Below are positions 50,501 to 59,345 of a stretch of 64,000 nucleotides of DNA, piece after piece (position 1 is the first letter of the stretch; each line of letters starts with the position of its first letter). The notes beneath the pieces are model-generated. The model had not been told where the DNA came from, did no database searches, and worked only from the letters and a program-made list of their open reading frames with translations. The stretch comes from Solibacillus silvestris_B (GTDB lineage: Bacteria > Bacillota > Bacilli > Bacillales_A > Planococcaceae), in the NCBI RefSeq assembly GCF_051967575.1, contig NZ_JBQCJW010000008.1:1-64000 (forward strand), in the 5' to 3' direction. Position numbers and translations under genes: made by a program.

Positions 50501-51255
50501 GAAGTCGCAAAACGCCCGCCATCTAATTGCACCATTGGACGAAGCTCTGGCGGAATTACCGGTAGTACATCTAAAATCATCCACTCCGGTTTGTTGCCTG
50601 AGTTACGGAATGACTCTACCACTTCCAAACGTTTAATCGCACGTGTACGGCGTTGGCCTTGTGCTGATTTTAACTCTTCTTTTAAAACTTGTGTTTCATC
50701 TTCTAAGTCAATTTTCTCTAAAAGACGTTTGATCGCTTCAGCACCCATTGCTGCTTCGAATTCACTGCCATACTTTTCACGGTATGCGCGGTATTCTTTT
50801 TCAGAAAGTAAGTCTTTATAGCCTAAAGACGTTTGACCTGGCTCGATCACTACATATGAAGCAAAGTAAATTACTTCTTCCAATGCACGTGGTGACATAT
50901 CTAAAATAAGACCCATACGGCTTGGGATACCTTTGAAGTACCAAATATGTGATACAGGTGCAGCTAGTTCGATATGTCCTTGACGTTCACGGCGAACTTT
51001 CGAACGCGTTACTTCTACGCCACAGCGGTCACAAACGACACCTTTATAACGTACACGCTTATATTTACCACAGTGACATTCCCAGTCTTTCGTCGGTCCA
51101 AAAATACGTTCACAGAATAGACCATCTTTTTCCGGTTTTAATGTACGGTAGTTAATTGTTTCTGGTTTTTTTACTTCTCCGTATGACCAAGAACGGATCT
51201 TGTCAGGTGAAGCTAAACCAATTTTCATATATTCAAATTCATTAACATCGATCAA
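47575..51255 (-). CDS. rpoC: DNA-directed RNA polymerase subunit beta'
   Basis: A 1226-aa subunit. The N-terminal zinc ribbon has [20 protein letters not shown] (about 60-80). The catalytic metal site [15 protein letters not shown] (about 446-460) is intact, as is the bridge/trigger region ([19 protein letters not shown], then [20 protein letters not shown]). A second zinc site is CGTDRG...[13 protein letters not shown]. The start is TTG, with AAAGGGAGGT 8 nt upstream. The C-terminal tail ends [12 protein letters not shown]. A stand-alone terminator-like hairpin lies between it and rpoB. Confidence 0.98.
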   Translation of the reverse strand: [1226 protein letters not shown]

Positions 51256-51372
51256 GGAGCCTACCTCCCTTTAGTTATAAGTCGTAAATGACTTTTAATG
51301 TAGCTCTACACTTACAAAATTTCATATTAGGCCATAATGAAACTTGCATTTTCAATTCTTTAAATAAGTAAA

Positions 51373-51401
51373 AATCGGGCAGGGCATATACCTGCCCGAT
51401 T
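51373..51401 (-). terminator. Intrinsic terminator-like hairpin between rpoB and rpoC
   Basis: On the minus strand AATCGGGCAGG pairs with CCTGCCCGATT (11 bp, perfect) and is followed by TTTTA. It begins 11 bp after the rpoB stop, within the 156-bp rpoB-rpoC gap. A second, smaller stem AAGTC/GACTT lies near 51280-51296. Confidence 0.75.
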
Positions 51402-51411
51402 CAATTTGAAA

Positions 51412-54400
51412 TTATTCAAATGATTCTACTGGGTCTTCTTCTTTATCACTAGAAGGGCGTTCCATTTCTGAAACTGGTGCAGCTACTTCTTCCTCATCGT
51501 CAAGGTCGCGTAATTCCACTTCCTCGTCATTGATTGTAAGCATCTTCACATCCATACCTAATGATTGAAGTTCTTTAATTAATACTTTGAATGATTCTGG
51601 AACGCCTGGCTCTGGAACACTTTCACCTTTTACGATTGCTTCGTATGTTTTCACACGACCTACAACGTCATCGGATTTTACTGTTAAAATCTCTTGTAAC
51701 GTGTAAGCAGCACCGTACGCTTCAAGTGCCCAAACTTCCATCTCACCGAAACGCTGACCGCCGAATTGCGCTTTACCACCAAGTGGCTGCTGCGTTACTA
51801 ATGAATAAGGTCCCGTTGAACGTGCATGAAGTTTGTCGTCAACCATGTGCGCTAACTTAATCATATACATGATACCAACGGAAACGCGGCTGTCGAACGG
51901 TTCACCTGAACGTCCATCATAAAGGATTGTTTTACCATCACGGTTCATACCAGCTTCTTCCATCGTTTCCCAAACATCTTCTTCGTTCGCTCCGTCAAAT
52001 ACTGGTGTAGCCATGTGTACGCCCAAATAGCGTGCAGCCATACCTAAATGAAGCTCTAAAACTTGTCCGATGTTCATACGGGAAGGTACGCCCAGTGGGT
52101 TAAGCATGATATCTACTGGTGTTCCATCCGGCATAAATGGCATATCTTCCTCTGGTAAAATGCGTGAAATTACACCTTTGTTCCCGTGACGTCCGGCCAT
52201 TTTGTCACCAACGCGGATTTTACGTTTTTGAACAATATAAGCACGAACTAACTGGTTTACACCTGGTGGTAATTCATCGCCGTCTTCACGGTTGAATACT
52301 TTTACATCTAAAATGATACCGCCAGCACCGTGTGGTACGCGTAGAGACGTATCACGTACTTCACGCGCCTTTTCACCGAAGATAGCATGTAATAAACGCT
52401 CTTCCGCAGTTAACTCTGTAACCCCTTTAGGCGTAACTTTACCTACTAGAATGTCACCATCGCGAACTTCTGCACCGATACGGATAATTCCGCGGTCGTC
52501 CAGGTTACGAAGTGCATCTTCACCTACGTTTGGAATATCACGAGTGATTTCTTCAGGTCCAAGCTTCGTATCACGAGACTCCGATTCATATTCTTCAATA
52601 TGAACAGAAGTATATACATCGTCTTTAACAAGGCGTTCGCTCATAATTACAGCATCCTCGTAGTTGAAGCCGTCCCATGTCATGAACGCAACAAGTACGT
52701 TTTGACCAAGTGCTAATTCGCCTTTTTCCATAGATGGACCATCAGCTAAAATATCACGAGGTTTTACACGGTCACCAACTTTTACGATTGGGCGCTGGTT
52801 ATAAGATGTACCTTGGTTTGAACGAATGAATTTTTGCAGTTTATATTTCGTTAAGTCGCCCTTAACTTCTTTGCCATCTACTAATTCAATACGACGTACG
52901 TGAATTGAACGTGCTTCCACATGCTCTACGATTCCATCATACTTTGCTACGACAGCAGCACCTGAATCACGCGCGTCCACATGCTCCATACCTGTACCGA
53001 CAAATGGTGCATTTGGATATAGTAATGGAACAGCTTGACGTTGCATGTTCGCTCCCATTAACGCACGGTTTGAGTCGTCGTTTTCCAAGAACGGGATACA
53101 TGCAGTGGCAGCAGATACTACTTGCTTCGGAGATACATCCATGTAGTCGATGCGGTCTTTGCTAAATACTGTGTTATCGCCGCGGAAACGTCCTACGATT
53201 TCTTCCTTTGCGAATGTGCCATCATCATTTAACTCAGAGTTCGCTTGTGCCACTACATAGTTATCTTCCTCGTCCGCAGTCAAATAGTGAATCTCATCTG
53301 TTACGGTACCCGTATTTGGATCAACACGGCGGTACGGTGTTTCAATGAATCCGAATTTATTAACTTTTGCGAATGAAGATAATGAGTTAATCAGACCAAT
53401 GTTTGGTCCCTCCGGCGTCTCAATCGGACACATACGGCCATAGTGTGAGTAGTGAACGTCACGTACTTCCATACCTGCGCGCTCACGTGTTAAACCACCG
53501 GGTCCTAATGCAGATAGACGGCGTTTGTGCGTCAACTCTGCTAATGGGTTTGTTTGGTCCATGAATTGAGATAATTGAGAACTGCCAAAGAACTCTTTAA
53601 TTGATGCGATAACTGGACGGATATTGATTAATTGCTGTGGTACGATAGCCGCTGTATCATTAATTGACATACGTTCACGTACGACACGCTCCATACGGGA
53701 CAAACCGATACGGAACTGGTTTTGCAATAATTCGCCAACAGAACGTAAACGACGGTTTCCTAAATGGTCAATATCATCTGTGTTACCTACGTCATATAAT
53801 AAATTGAAGAAGTACGAAACAGAAGCTAAAACATCAGCTGGTGTAATATTTTTTACTTCCTCTTCTACATAAGCGTTGGAAATAACATTGATTTCTTTTT
53901 GCGCTTCATCATTTGGGGCGTAAATTTTGATTGATTGGATTGTAATATCATCCTCTAGTACGCCACCAACTTGGTTTAACGTACGGAATCCAACACCGCT
54001 TTCCAAATAAGGGATTAACTTATCTAAATTGCGACGATCCAACAATGTACCCGCTTCTACGATAATTTCCCCTGTATCAGGATCTACAAGCGTCTCTGCA
54101 ATCGTTTGGTTGAATAAACGATTTTTAATGTGAAGCTTTTTATTCATTTTGTAACGGCCAACATTCGCTAAATCATAGCGTTTTGCATCAAAGAAGCGAG
54201 AATATAATAAGTTCTTCGCAGATTCAACTGTTGGCGGTTCACCTGGACGTAAACGTTCATAGATTTCAAGAAGCGCCTTTTCAGTGCCTTCTGTGTTATC
54301 CTTCTCTAACGTATTACGTAAATATTCATTGTCGCCAATGATATCTAAAATTTCTTGGTCCGAGCCGAAGCCTAATGCACGTAACAGCACTGTAACTGGT

Positions 54401-54969
54401 AATTTACGTGTGCGATCGATTCGTACATAAACGACATCTTTTGCATCTGTTTCATATTCCAGCCATGCGCCACGGTTAGGAATAACGGTTGCACCAAAGC
54501 CCTTTTTACCGTTTTTATCCGTTTTTTCGTGGAAGTATACACTCGGAGAACGAACTAACTGAGAAACGATAACACGCTCAGCACCGTTAATAATAAACGT
54601 GCCTGTCTCTGTCATTAATGGGAAATCGCCCATAAAGACATCTTGCTCTTTTACTTCGTTTGTTTCTTTGTTGTGCAAACGTACTTTCACACGCAATGGC
54701 GCAGCGTAAGTTACGTCACGTTCTTTACATTCATCCACATCATATTTAGGCTCTCCTAAAGTATAGTCGACGAATTCTAATGAAAGATTACCTGTAAAAT
54801 CTTCGATTGGAGAAATGTCGTGGAACATCTCGCGCAATCCTTCTTCAAGGAACCACTCATAAGATGCTGTTTGGATTTCGATTAAATTCGGAAGTTCCAG
54901 CACCTCACTAATACGCGCAAAGCTTCTACGCTGGCGGTGTTGTCCGTACTGAACTAGTTGACCTGTCAA
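51412..54969 (-). CDS. rpoB: DNA-directed RNA polymerase subunit beta
   Basis: A 1185-aa subunit starting MTGQLVQYGQHRQRRSFARI. The rifampicin pocket, SSQLSQFMDQTNPLAELTHK and RRLSALGPGGLTRERAG, keeps the sensitive residues (Asp, His and Ser equivalent to E. coli 516, 526 and 531). Other landmarks are GPNIGLINSLSSF, GDKMAGRHGNKGVIS and GGKAQFGGQRFGEMEVWALE. The acidic C-terminal tail is as in Bacillales. I chose TTG 54969, with GGGGTGA 5 nt upstream, because it gives the B. subtilis N-terminus; GTG 54978 lies inside that site. Confidence 0.97.
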   Translation of the reverse strand: MTGQLVQYGQHRQRRSFARISEVLELPNLIEIQTASYEWFLEEGLREMFHDISPIEDFTGNLSLEFVDYTLGEPKYDVDECKERDVTYAAPLRVKVRLHNKETNEVKEQDVFMGDFPLMTETGTFIINGAERVIVSQLVRSPSVYFHEKTDKNGKKGFGATVIPNRGAWLEYETDAKDVVYVRIDRTRKLPVTVLLRALGFGSDQEILDIIGDNEYLRNTLEKDNTEGTEKALLEIYERLRPGEPPTVESAKNLLYSRFFDAKRYDLANVGRYKMNKKLHIKNRLFNQTIAETLVDPDTGEIIVEAGTLLDRRNLDKLIPYLESGVGFRTLNQVGGVLEDDITIQSIKIYAPNDEAQKEINVISNAYVEEEVKNITPADVLASVSYFFNLLYDVGNTDDIDHLGNRRLRSVGELLQNQFRIGLSRMERVVRERMSINDTAAIVPQQLINIRPVIASIKEFFGSSQLSQFMDQTNPLAELTHKRRLSALGPGGLTRERAGMEVRDVHYSHYGRMCPIETPEGPNIGLINSLSSFAKVNKFGFIETPYRRVDPNTGTVTDEIHYLTADEEDNYVVAQANSELNDDGTFAKEEIVGRFRGDNTVFSKDRIDYMDVSPKQVVSAATACIPFLENDDSNRALMGANMQRQAVPLLYPNAPFVGTGMEHVDARDSGAAVVAKYDGIVEHVEARSIHVRRIELVDGKEVKGDLTKYKLQKFIRSNQGTSYNQRPIVKVGDRVKPRDILADGPSMEKGELALGQNVLVAFMTWDGFNYEDAVIMSERLVKDDVYTSVHIEEYESESRDTKLGPEEITRDIPNVGEDALRNLDDRGIIRIGAEVRDGDILVGKVTPKGVTELTAEERLLHAIFGEKAREVRDTSLRVPHGAGGIILDVKVFNREDGDELPPGVNQLVRAYIVQKRKIRVGDKMAGRHGNKGVISRILPEEDMPFMPDGTPVDIMLNPLGVPSRMNIGQVLELHLGMAARYLGVHMATPVFDGANEEDVWETMEEAGMNRDGKTILYDGRSGEPFDSRVSVGIMYMIKLAHMVDDKLHARSTGPYSLVTQQPLGGKAQFGGQRFGEMEVWALEAYGAAYTLQEILTVKSDDVVGRVKTYEAIVKGESVPEPGVPESFKVLIKELQSLGMDVKMLTINDEEVELRDLDDEEEVAAPVSEMERPSSDKEEDPVESFE

Positions 54970-55170
54970 CTCATTCACCCCTCAATAAAGCGATAATAGG
55001 TCTTTGCAAAACCTTACAAATAGTGTATGATTTCGAAAGACAAAAAGAAAACGAGACTTTTTATAAGATCTCATTTTCGGTTAAACTTAACTTATTCTTA
55101 GTAAGTATACCCGTAAATTTGTTTAATTTATGCAAAAGGGCATACTACCTCAAAATAATAATTTTGCATT

Positions 55171-55199
55171 TTATAATGTTATCATACTCGATTTGTCAA
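55171..55199 (-). promoter_or_regulatory. rpoB promoter
   Basis: TTGACA (55194-55199) and TTATAA (55171-55176), 17 bp apart on the minus strand, give a 200-nt leader before rpoB. The upstream rsmC-like gene ends at 55224, so this drives rpoB alone or with rpoC. Confidence 0.7.
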
Positions 55200-55223
55200 G
55201 TCAATATTTGATACAGATCTTAC

Positions 55224-55826
55224 TTATTTTTTTGCACGGATGATCCAATATCCTTTTTTCTTCTCCACAATCTCTACTTCTGAAAACATTCCTTCTAAAT
55301 GACTCATTGTTGATGGCGCACCCTGCTTTTTCTGAATAACAATCCATAGCTCACCATTTTCCTCCAACAATTCATATGCACTATCATAAAATTTAAAAAT
55401 CGTTTCTTTGCCAGCACGAATTGGCGGATTTGTTAATACTGCAGCTACTTTAGTTCCAGCTTCTACGGCATCTAACCCATCGCTTTCAAAAATACGTACA
55501 TTTTGAACCCCGTTTAGTTGGGCATTTTTTTGAGACAAACTAACTGCGCGTGAATTAATGTCCATCATAAATACTTCACGATCAGGGTTGTTTTTTGCAA
55601 CCGACAATCCGATTGGTCCATAGCCACAGCCAACATCAAGTAAAACACCTTCAATTTCAGGCATTTCAAACACATCAATTAACACACGGGAACCAAAATC
55701 TACTTCGCTTTTACTGAATACACCCGCATCCGTTTCGAACGTAAATGTATTGCCTAATAAAGTAAATTTCCATTGGCGTGGTTTACTCTCAGTTTGAGGC
55801 TTATTTGAATAATAATGTTCAGACAT
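55224..55826 (-). CDS. RsmC-like class I SAM-dependent methyltransferase (YbxB)
   Basis: A 200-aa methyltransferase. The SAM motif LLDVGCGYGPIGLSVA is at about 58-73, and the catalytic-type NPPI (LTNPPIRAGK) at about 125. NPPY/NPPI enzymes of this kind modify RNA or protein amide/amine nitrogens. The B. subtilis homologue ybxB occupies the same place between rplL and rpoB; a role in 16S rRNA methylation is predicted but not shown here. ATG 55826 follows AAGGAGGCG; the upstream frame start is not supported. Confidence 0.88.
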   Translation of the reverse strand: MSEHYYSNKPQTESKPRQWKFTLLGNTFTFETDAGVFSKSEVDFGSRVLIDVFEMPEIEGVLLDVGCGYGPIGLSVAKNNPDREVFMMDINSRAVSLSQKNAQLNGVQNVRIFESDGLDAVEAGTKVAAVLTNPPIRAGKETIFKFYDSAYELLEENGELWIVIQKKQGAPSTMSHLEGMFSEVEIVEKKKGYWIIRAKK

Positions 55827-55943
55827 GCGACACGCCTCCTTAGAAAAACGCATTTTGCGCCAATCAGCGCGAAATGATGTCCTTTTTATATGGATTTTCT
55901 AAAAAATTATACTTTCTTATCGACTAAAGAATTTGAAATAAAG

Positions 55944-55973
55944 AAAAGCCCGCCGCAAAATTGTGACGAGCTT
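55944..55973 (-). terminator. Terminator of the rplJ-rplL operon
   Basis: On the minus strand AGCTCGTCAC-AATTTT-GCGGCGGGCT forms a stem with several mismatches and is followed by TTTTC. It lies about 50 bp after the rplL stop. Confidence 0.6.
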
Positions 55974-56021
55974 ACCTTATTAAACTAAGCGCGAAACTTA
56001 GCCATTAAAGTTAAACTGAAA

Positions 56022-56384
56022 TTATTTAACTTCTACTGAAGCGCCAACTTCTTCAAGTTTAGACTTGATTTCTTCAGCTTCATCTTTAGAAACGCCTTCT
56101 TTAAGAGCTTTAGGAGCGTTGTCAACAACCTCTTTAGCTTCTTTTAAACCTAAACCAGTGATTTCACGAACCACTTTGATTACTTTGATTTTTTCTGCAC
56201 CAGCAGAAGCTAATACTACATCAAACTCAGTTTTTTCTTCAGCAGCGCCAGCAGCACCACCAGCAACTACTGCTACTGGAGCAGCAGCTGTTACACCGAA
56301 TTCTTCTTCGATTGCTTTTACTAAATCGTTTAATTCTAGAACTGTCATAGCTTTGATAGCTTCTAAGATTTGCTCTTTGTTCAT
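56022..56384 (-). CDS. rplL: 50S ribosomal protein L7/L12
   Basis: L7/L12 of 120 aa. Acidic N-terminal dimerisation helices, an Ala/Gly-rich hinge (about 36-50), and a factor-binding C-terminal domain with IKVIKVVREITGLGLKEAKE. It binds elongation factors from the stalk. GGAGG upstream; 73 bp after rplJ. Confidence 0.98.
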   Translation of the reverse strand: MNKEQILEAIKAMTVLELNDLVKAIEEEFGVTAAAPVAVVAGGAAGAAEEKTEFDVVLASAGAEKIKVIKVVREITGLGLKEAKEVVDNAPKALKEGVSKDEAEEIKSKLEEVGASVEVK

Positions 56385-56457
56385 TTTAATTTCCTCCTAT
56401 GGAATGTTTTATTAGTTTTAGGCGATTTGCCTGATTGTTGAAGTTAAGAGGCTAATA

Positions 56458-56958
56458 TTAAGCACCTTGCTCTTCTTTTTGTTCTGCAACTGCTTTTGTT
56501 GCAAGTGCGAAGTTGCGCACTGGAGCTTGAAGTACAGATAAAAGCATTGATAATAGACCTTCGCGTGATGGAAGTTCTGCAAGAGCTTTAACGTCTTCAA
56601 CTGATGCCACAGTACCTTCAATGATACCAGCTTTAATTTCTAACGCTTCGTTTTTCTTAGCGAATTCGTTGATGATTTTAGCTGGAGCTACTACGTCCTC
56701 GTTAGAGAATGCGATAGCATTTGGACCAGTTAAGAATTCATTGATTCCTTCTAAACCAGCAGTTTCGGCAGCACGGCGAGATAAAGTATTTTTGTAAACT
56801 TTGAACTCTACACCAGCTTCACGTAATTGCTTACGTAATTCTGTTACTTGCGCTACAGTTAAACCACGGTAATCTACTACTACTACAGATGCAGCAGCTG
56901 AGAATTTGTCAGCGATTTCTTGAACTTGAACTTTTTTAGATTCGATTGCTTTGCTCAT
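56458..56958 (-). CDS. rplJ: 50S ribosomal protein L10
   Basis: L10 of 166 aa, the stalk base that holds L7/L12 dimers. VVVDYRGLTVAQVTELRKQL and LLSMLLSVLQAPVRNFA are typical. Its leader contains the L10 autoregulatory structure with an attenuator. AGGAGGTG upstream. Confidence 0.97.
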   Translation of the reverse strand: MSKAIESKKVQVQEIADKFSAAASVVVVDYRGLTVAQVTELRKQLREAGVEFKVYKNTLSRRAAETAGLEGINEFLTGPNAIAFSNEDVVAPAKIINEFAKKNEALEIKAGIIEGTVASVEDVKALAELPSREGLLSMLLSVLQAPVRNFALATKAVAEQKEEQGA

Positions 56959-56974
56959 GATGACACCTCCTATT

Positions 56975-57146
56975 AGAATGAGTCATTTATACCGACAAAG
57001 AAAAGCCTCTACATCAAAATAGACATAGAGGCTGAAAGTACATCATCTTAAAAAGAATCCGAACTCCTATGTCCTCGGTAGGAATATTAAGTGCATATGG
57101 CACTCCTACTGTCTACGGTACAAATGGATGATTCACAACAGCACTC
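56975..57146 (-). ncRNA. L10 leader RNA with attenuator
   Basis: A leader of about 170 nt between the promoter and rplJ. On the minus strand AGCCTCTATGT pairs with ATGTAGAGGCT and is followed by TTTTC, a terminator-like end at 57000-57033. Upstream are paired stretches such as CCTACCGAGGA and TAGGAG near 57060-57110, as in the kinked L10-binding leader. In Bacillus, L10(L12)4 binding to this leader regulates rplJL. Confidence 0.75.
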
Positions 57147-57175
57147 ATCTTACCAAGTAAGGGGCGTGTTGTCAA
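57147..57175 (-). promoter_or_regulatory. rplJ-rplL promoter
   Basis: TTGACA (57170-57175) and TAAGAT (57147-57152), 17 bp apart on the minus strand, between rplA and the L10 leader. Confidence 0.78.
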
Positions 57176-57211
57176 CAAATTTTATTTTACGATTTTAAAA
57201 AAAATCGGAAA

Positions 57212-57910
57212 TTACTTGATTGTAACGTTAGCAGCGTCAACTTTTACAGCAGGGCCCATTGTAGTTGTAACGTTTACAGACTTCATGTAAGTACCTTTTG
57301 CTGCAGCTGGCTTAGCTTTTTGAACTACTTCAAATACAGCTAAGAAGTTTTCTACTAATTTTTCTGTATCGAAAGAAACTTTACCGATTGGAGCGTGGAT
57401 GATACCAGACTTTTCAGCACGGTATTCTACTTTACCAGCTTTGATTTCTTCGATTGCTTTTGTTACGTCAAATGTAACTGTGCCTGTTTTAGGGTTTGGC
57501 ATTAAACCTTTAGGACCTAATACACGACCTAATTTACCAACTTCACCCATCATGTCAGGAGTTGCAACGATTACATCGAAATCAAACCAACCTTGTTGGA
57601 TTTTTTGGATGTATTCTGCATCGCCTACATAGTCAGCGCCAGCAGCTTCCGCTTCTTTAAGTTTTTCGCCTTTAGCGAAAACTAATACGCGTTGAGTTTT
57701 ACCAGTACCGTGTGGCAATACTACCGCACCACGGATTTGTTGGTCATTTTTACGAGTATCGATACCTAATTTGAATGCTACTTCTACAGTTGCATCGAAG
57801 TTGACTGTAGATGTTTTTTGCGCTAAAGCTACTGCTTCTTCTACAGAATATAAAGTAGCGCGATCGATTAATTTAGCTGCATCTTGCAGTTTTTTACCTT
57901 TTTTAGCCAT
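57212..57910 (-). CDS. rplA: 50S ribosomal protein L1
   Basis: L1 of 232 aa, the mobile stalk protein that helps release E-site tRNA. GRVLGPKGLMPNPKTGTVT and GKVSFDTEKLVENF are typical. ATG 57910 follows AAGGAGGAAAT; the longer frame upstream is not conserved. It is in an operon with rplK. Confidence 0.97.
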   Translation of the reverse strand: MAKKGKKLQDAAKLIDRATLYSVEEAVALAQKTSTVNFDATVEVAFKLGIDTRKNDQQIRGAVVLPHGTGKTQRVLVFAKGEKLKEAEAAGADYVGDAEYIQKIQQGWFDFDVIVATPDMMGEVGKLGRVLGPKGLMPNPKTGTVTFDVTKAIEEIKAGKVEYRAEKSGIIHAPIGKVSFDTEKLVENFLAVFEVVQKAKPAAAKGTYMKSVNVTTTMGPAVKVDAANVTIK

Positions 57911-58042
57911 TATAATTTCCTCCTTGATTGTGGTTGTAACGGATTTGACCTCCCACGAATAAAGGTTGCGCACTCTTCAAATTGACTATCCGAGCGCAGC
58001 AACCTTCCAAAAACAAAAACATCATCAAGTGTGAAGATGGGA

Positions 58043-58468
58043 TTAATCTTCGATTGTAATACCCATGCTTCGTGCAGTACCTTCAACCATTAACATAGCA
58101 GCTTCAACTGAAGCAGCGTTAAGGTCTGGCATTTTTTGTTCAGCGATTTCGCGAACTTTATCACGTTTAACCGTTGCAACTTTCTTACGGTTTGGTTCAC
58201 CTGATCCAGATTGGATACCAGCTGCTACTTTAAGTAATACTGCTGCAGGTGGAGTTTTAGTAATGAAAGTGAATGAACGGTCTTCGAATACTGAGATTTC
58301 TACTGGAATGATAAGACCAGCTTGATCAGCAGTACGAGCGTTAAATTCTTTACAGAATCCCATGATGTTTACACCTGCTTGACCTAATGCAGGACCAACC
58401 GGTGGTGCTGGGTTTGCTTTACCAGCAGGGATTTGAAGTTTTACAACTTTAATAACTTTTTTAGCCAC
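58043..58468 (-). CDS. rplK: 50S ribosomal protein L11
   Basis: L11 of 141 aa starting MAKKVIKVVKLQIPAGKANP, with GPALGQAGVNIMGFCKEFNA and the C-terminal RNA-binding domain ending ARSMGITIED. Needed for stringent-factor activation; the thiostrepton-binding region looks normal. I chose GTG 58468, with AAGGAGGTGTG upstream, which gives the standard length. Confidence 0.97.
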   Translation of the reverse strand: MAKKVIKVVKLQIPAGKANPAPPVGPALGQAGVNIMGFCKEFNARTADQAGLIIPVEISVFEDRSFTFITKTPPAAVLLKVAAGIQSGSGEPNRKKVATVKRDKVREIAEQKMPDLNAASVEAAMLMVEGTARSMGITIED

Positions 58469-58606
58469 GAGACACACCTCCTTAAGTCCGTGATGTGGTA
58501 ATTGGGTTGCCCCTCCCACTCAAATATCTGTTCGTCAGCTAACTTGCCGATAACATTAAAACTAATTAGAATCACACGTCATTTTTTTGACAGTCTGACC
58601 TATGAA

Positions 58607-58635
58607 ATGATAACACTTTTAAAATGCTTAATCAA
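58607..58635 (-). promoter_or_regulatory. rplK-rplA promoter
   Basis: TTGATT (58630-58635) and TATCAT (58607-58612), 17 bp apart on the minus strand, just beyond the nusG stop at 58648. Confidence 0.65.
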
Positions 58636-58647
58636 GTATAAATAATT

Positions 58648-59187
58648 CTATATTTTTTGAACTTGGTTAAAGTCTAGCTCCATAACTGTTTCGCGGCCGA
58701 ACATATCTACAAGAACTTTTAGTTTTGCTTTGTCGGTATCCACTTCTTCCACACGGCCTTGGAAGTGTGCGAATGGTCCTTCAAGAACTTCCACAACTTC
58801 ACCAACCGAAATTTCGACCTCACCTAATTGCGCTTCGTTCATTCCCATTTGTGCAAGCAGACGTTCCGCTTCTTCCGGCAATAATGGCGTCGGTTTTACG
58901 CCGCCGCCTGAAGACCCGATAAACCCTGTAACACCCGGAGTATTTCGAACGACATACCAAGCGTCGTCTGTCATAATCAATTCAACTAAAACGTAGCCGG
59001 GGAATATTTTACGCATTACCGCTTTTTTCTTGCCGTCTTCTTTTACGTCGATTTCTTCATGCTCTGCTACGATTACACGGAAAATTTTATCTTGCATTCC
59101 CATTGTTTCAACACGTTTTTCAAGATTCGCTTTTACCCGATTTTCGTAACCAGAATACGTATGAACTACATACCAATTTTTCTCCAT
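58648..59187 (-). CDS. nusG: Transcription elongation/antitermination factor NusG
   Basis: A 179-aa protein. The NGN domain (1-115) starts NWYVVHTYSGYENRVKANLE and has FPGYVLVELIMTDDAWYVVR and TPGVTGFIG. The C-terminal KOW domain (about 125-179) has VEVLEGPFAHFQGRV. NusG binds the clamp of RNA polymerase; in Bacillus it also promotes pausing. Normal length. It lies 158 bp after secE, with a short hairpin between them. Confidence 0.97.
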   Translation of the reverse strand: MEKNWYVVHTYSGYENRVKANLEKRVETMGMQDKIFRVIVAEHEEIDVKEDGKKKAVMRKIFPGYVLVELIMTDDAWYVVRNTPGVTGFIGSSGGGVKPTPLLPEEAERLLAQMGMNEAQLGEVEISVGEVVEVLEGPFAHFQGRVEEVDTDKAKLKVLVDMFGRETVMELDFNQVQKI

Positions 59188-59295
59188 ATAGGTAGGACTA
59201 AATCGTCCGTCCCTCCTTTACATAAAATGTGTTAAGGACATTATTCCCTATTCACAAAAATTCAACAATCTATACATTTCAAACAAATGAAAAAA

Positions 59296-59317
59296 CCCGT
59301 TATATGGCATGGACGGG
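59296..59317 (-). terminator. Weak hairpin after secE
   Basis: CCCGT and ACGGG form a 5-bp stem followed by TTTTTT on the minus strand, about 30 bp after the secE stop. It may be a partial terminator between secE and nusG. Confidence 0.45.
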
Positions 59318-59345
59318 CTATTTCGAAATATTAACATGATATTGC

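Noticed and set aside
53440..53620. Possible rifampicin-resistance substitution in rpoB
   Set aside because: The pocket residues equivalent to E. coli Asp516, His526 and Ser531 are wild type.
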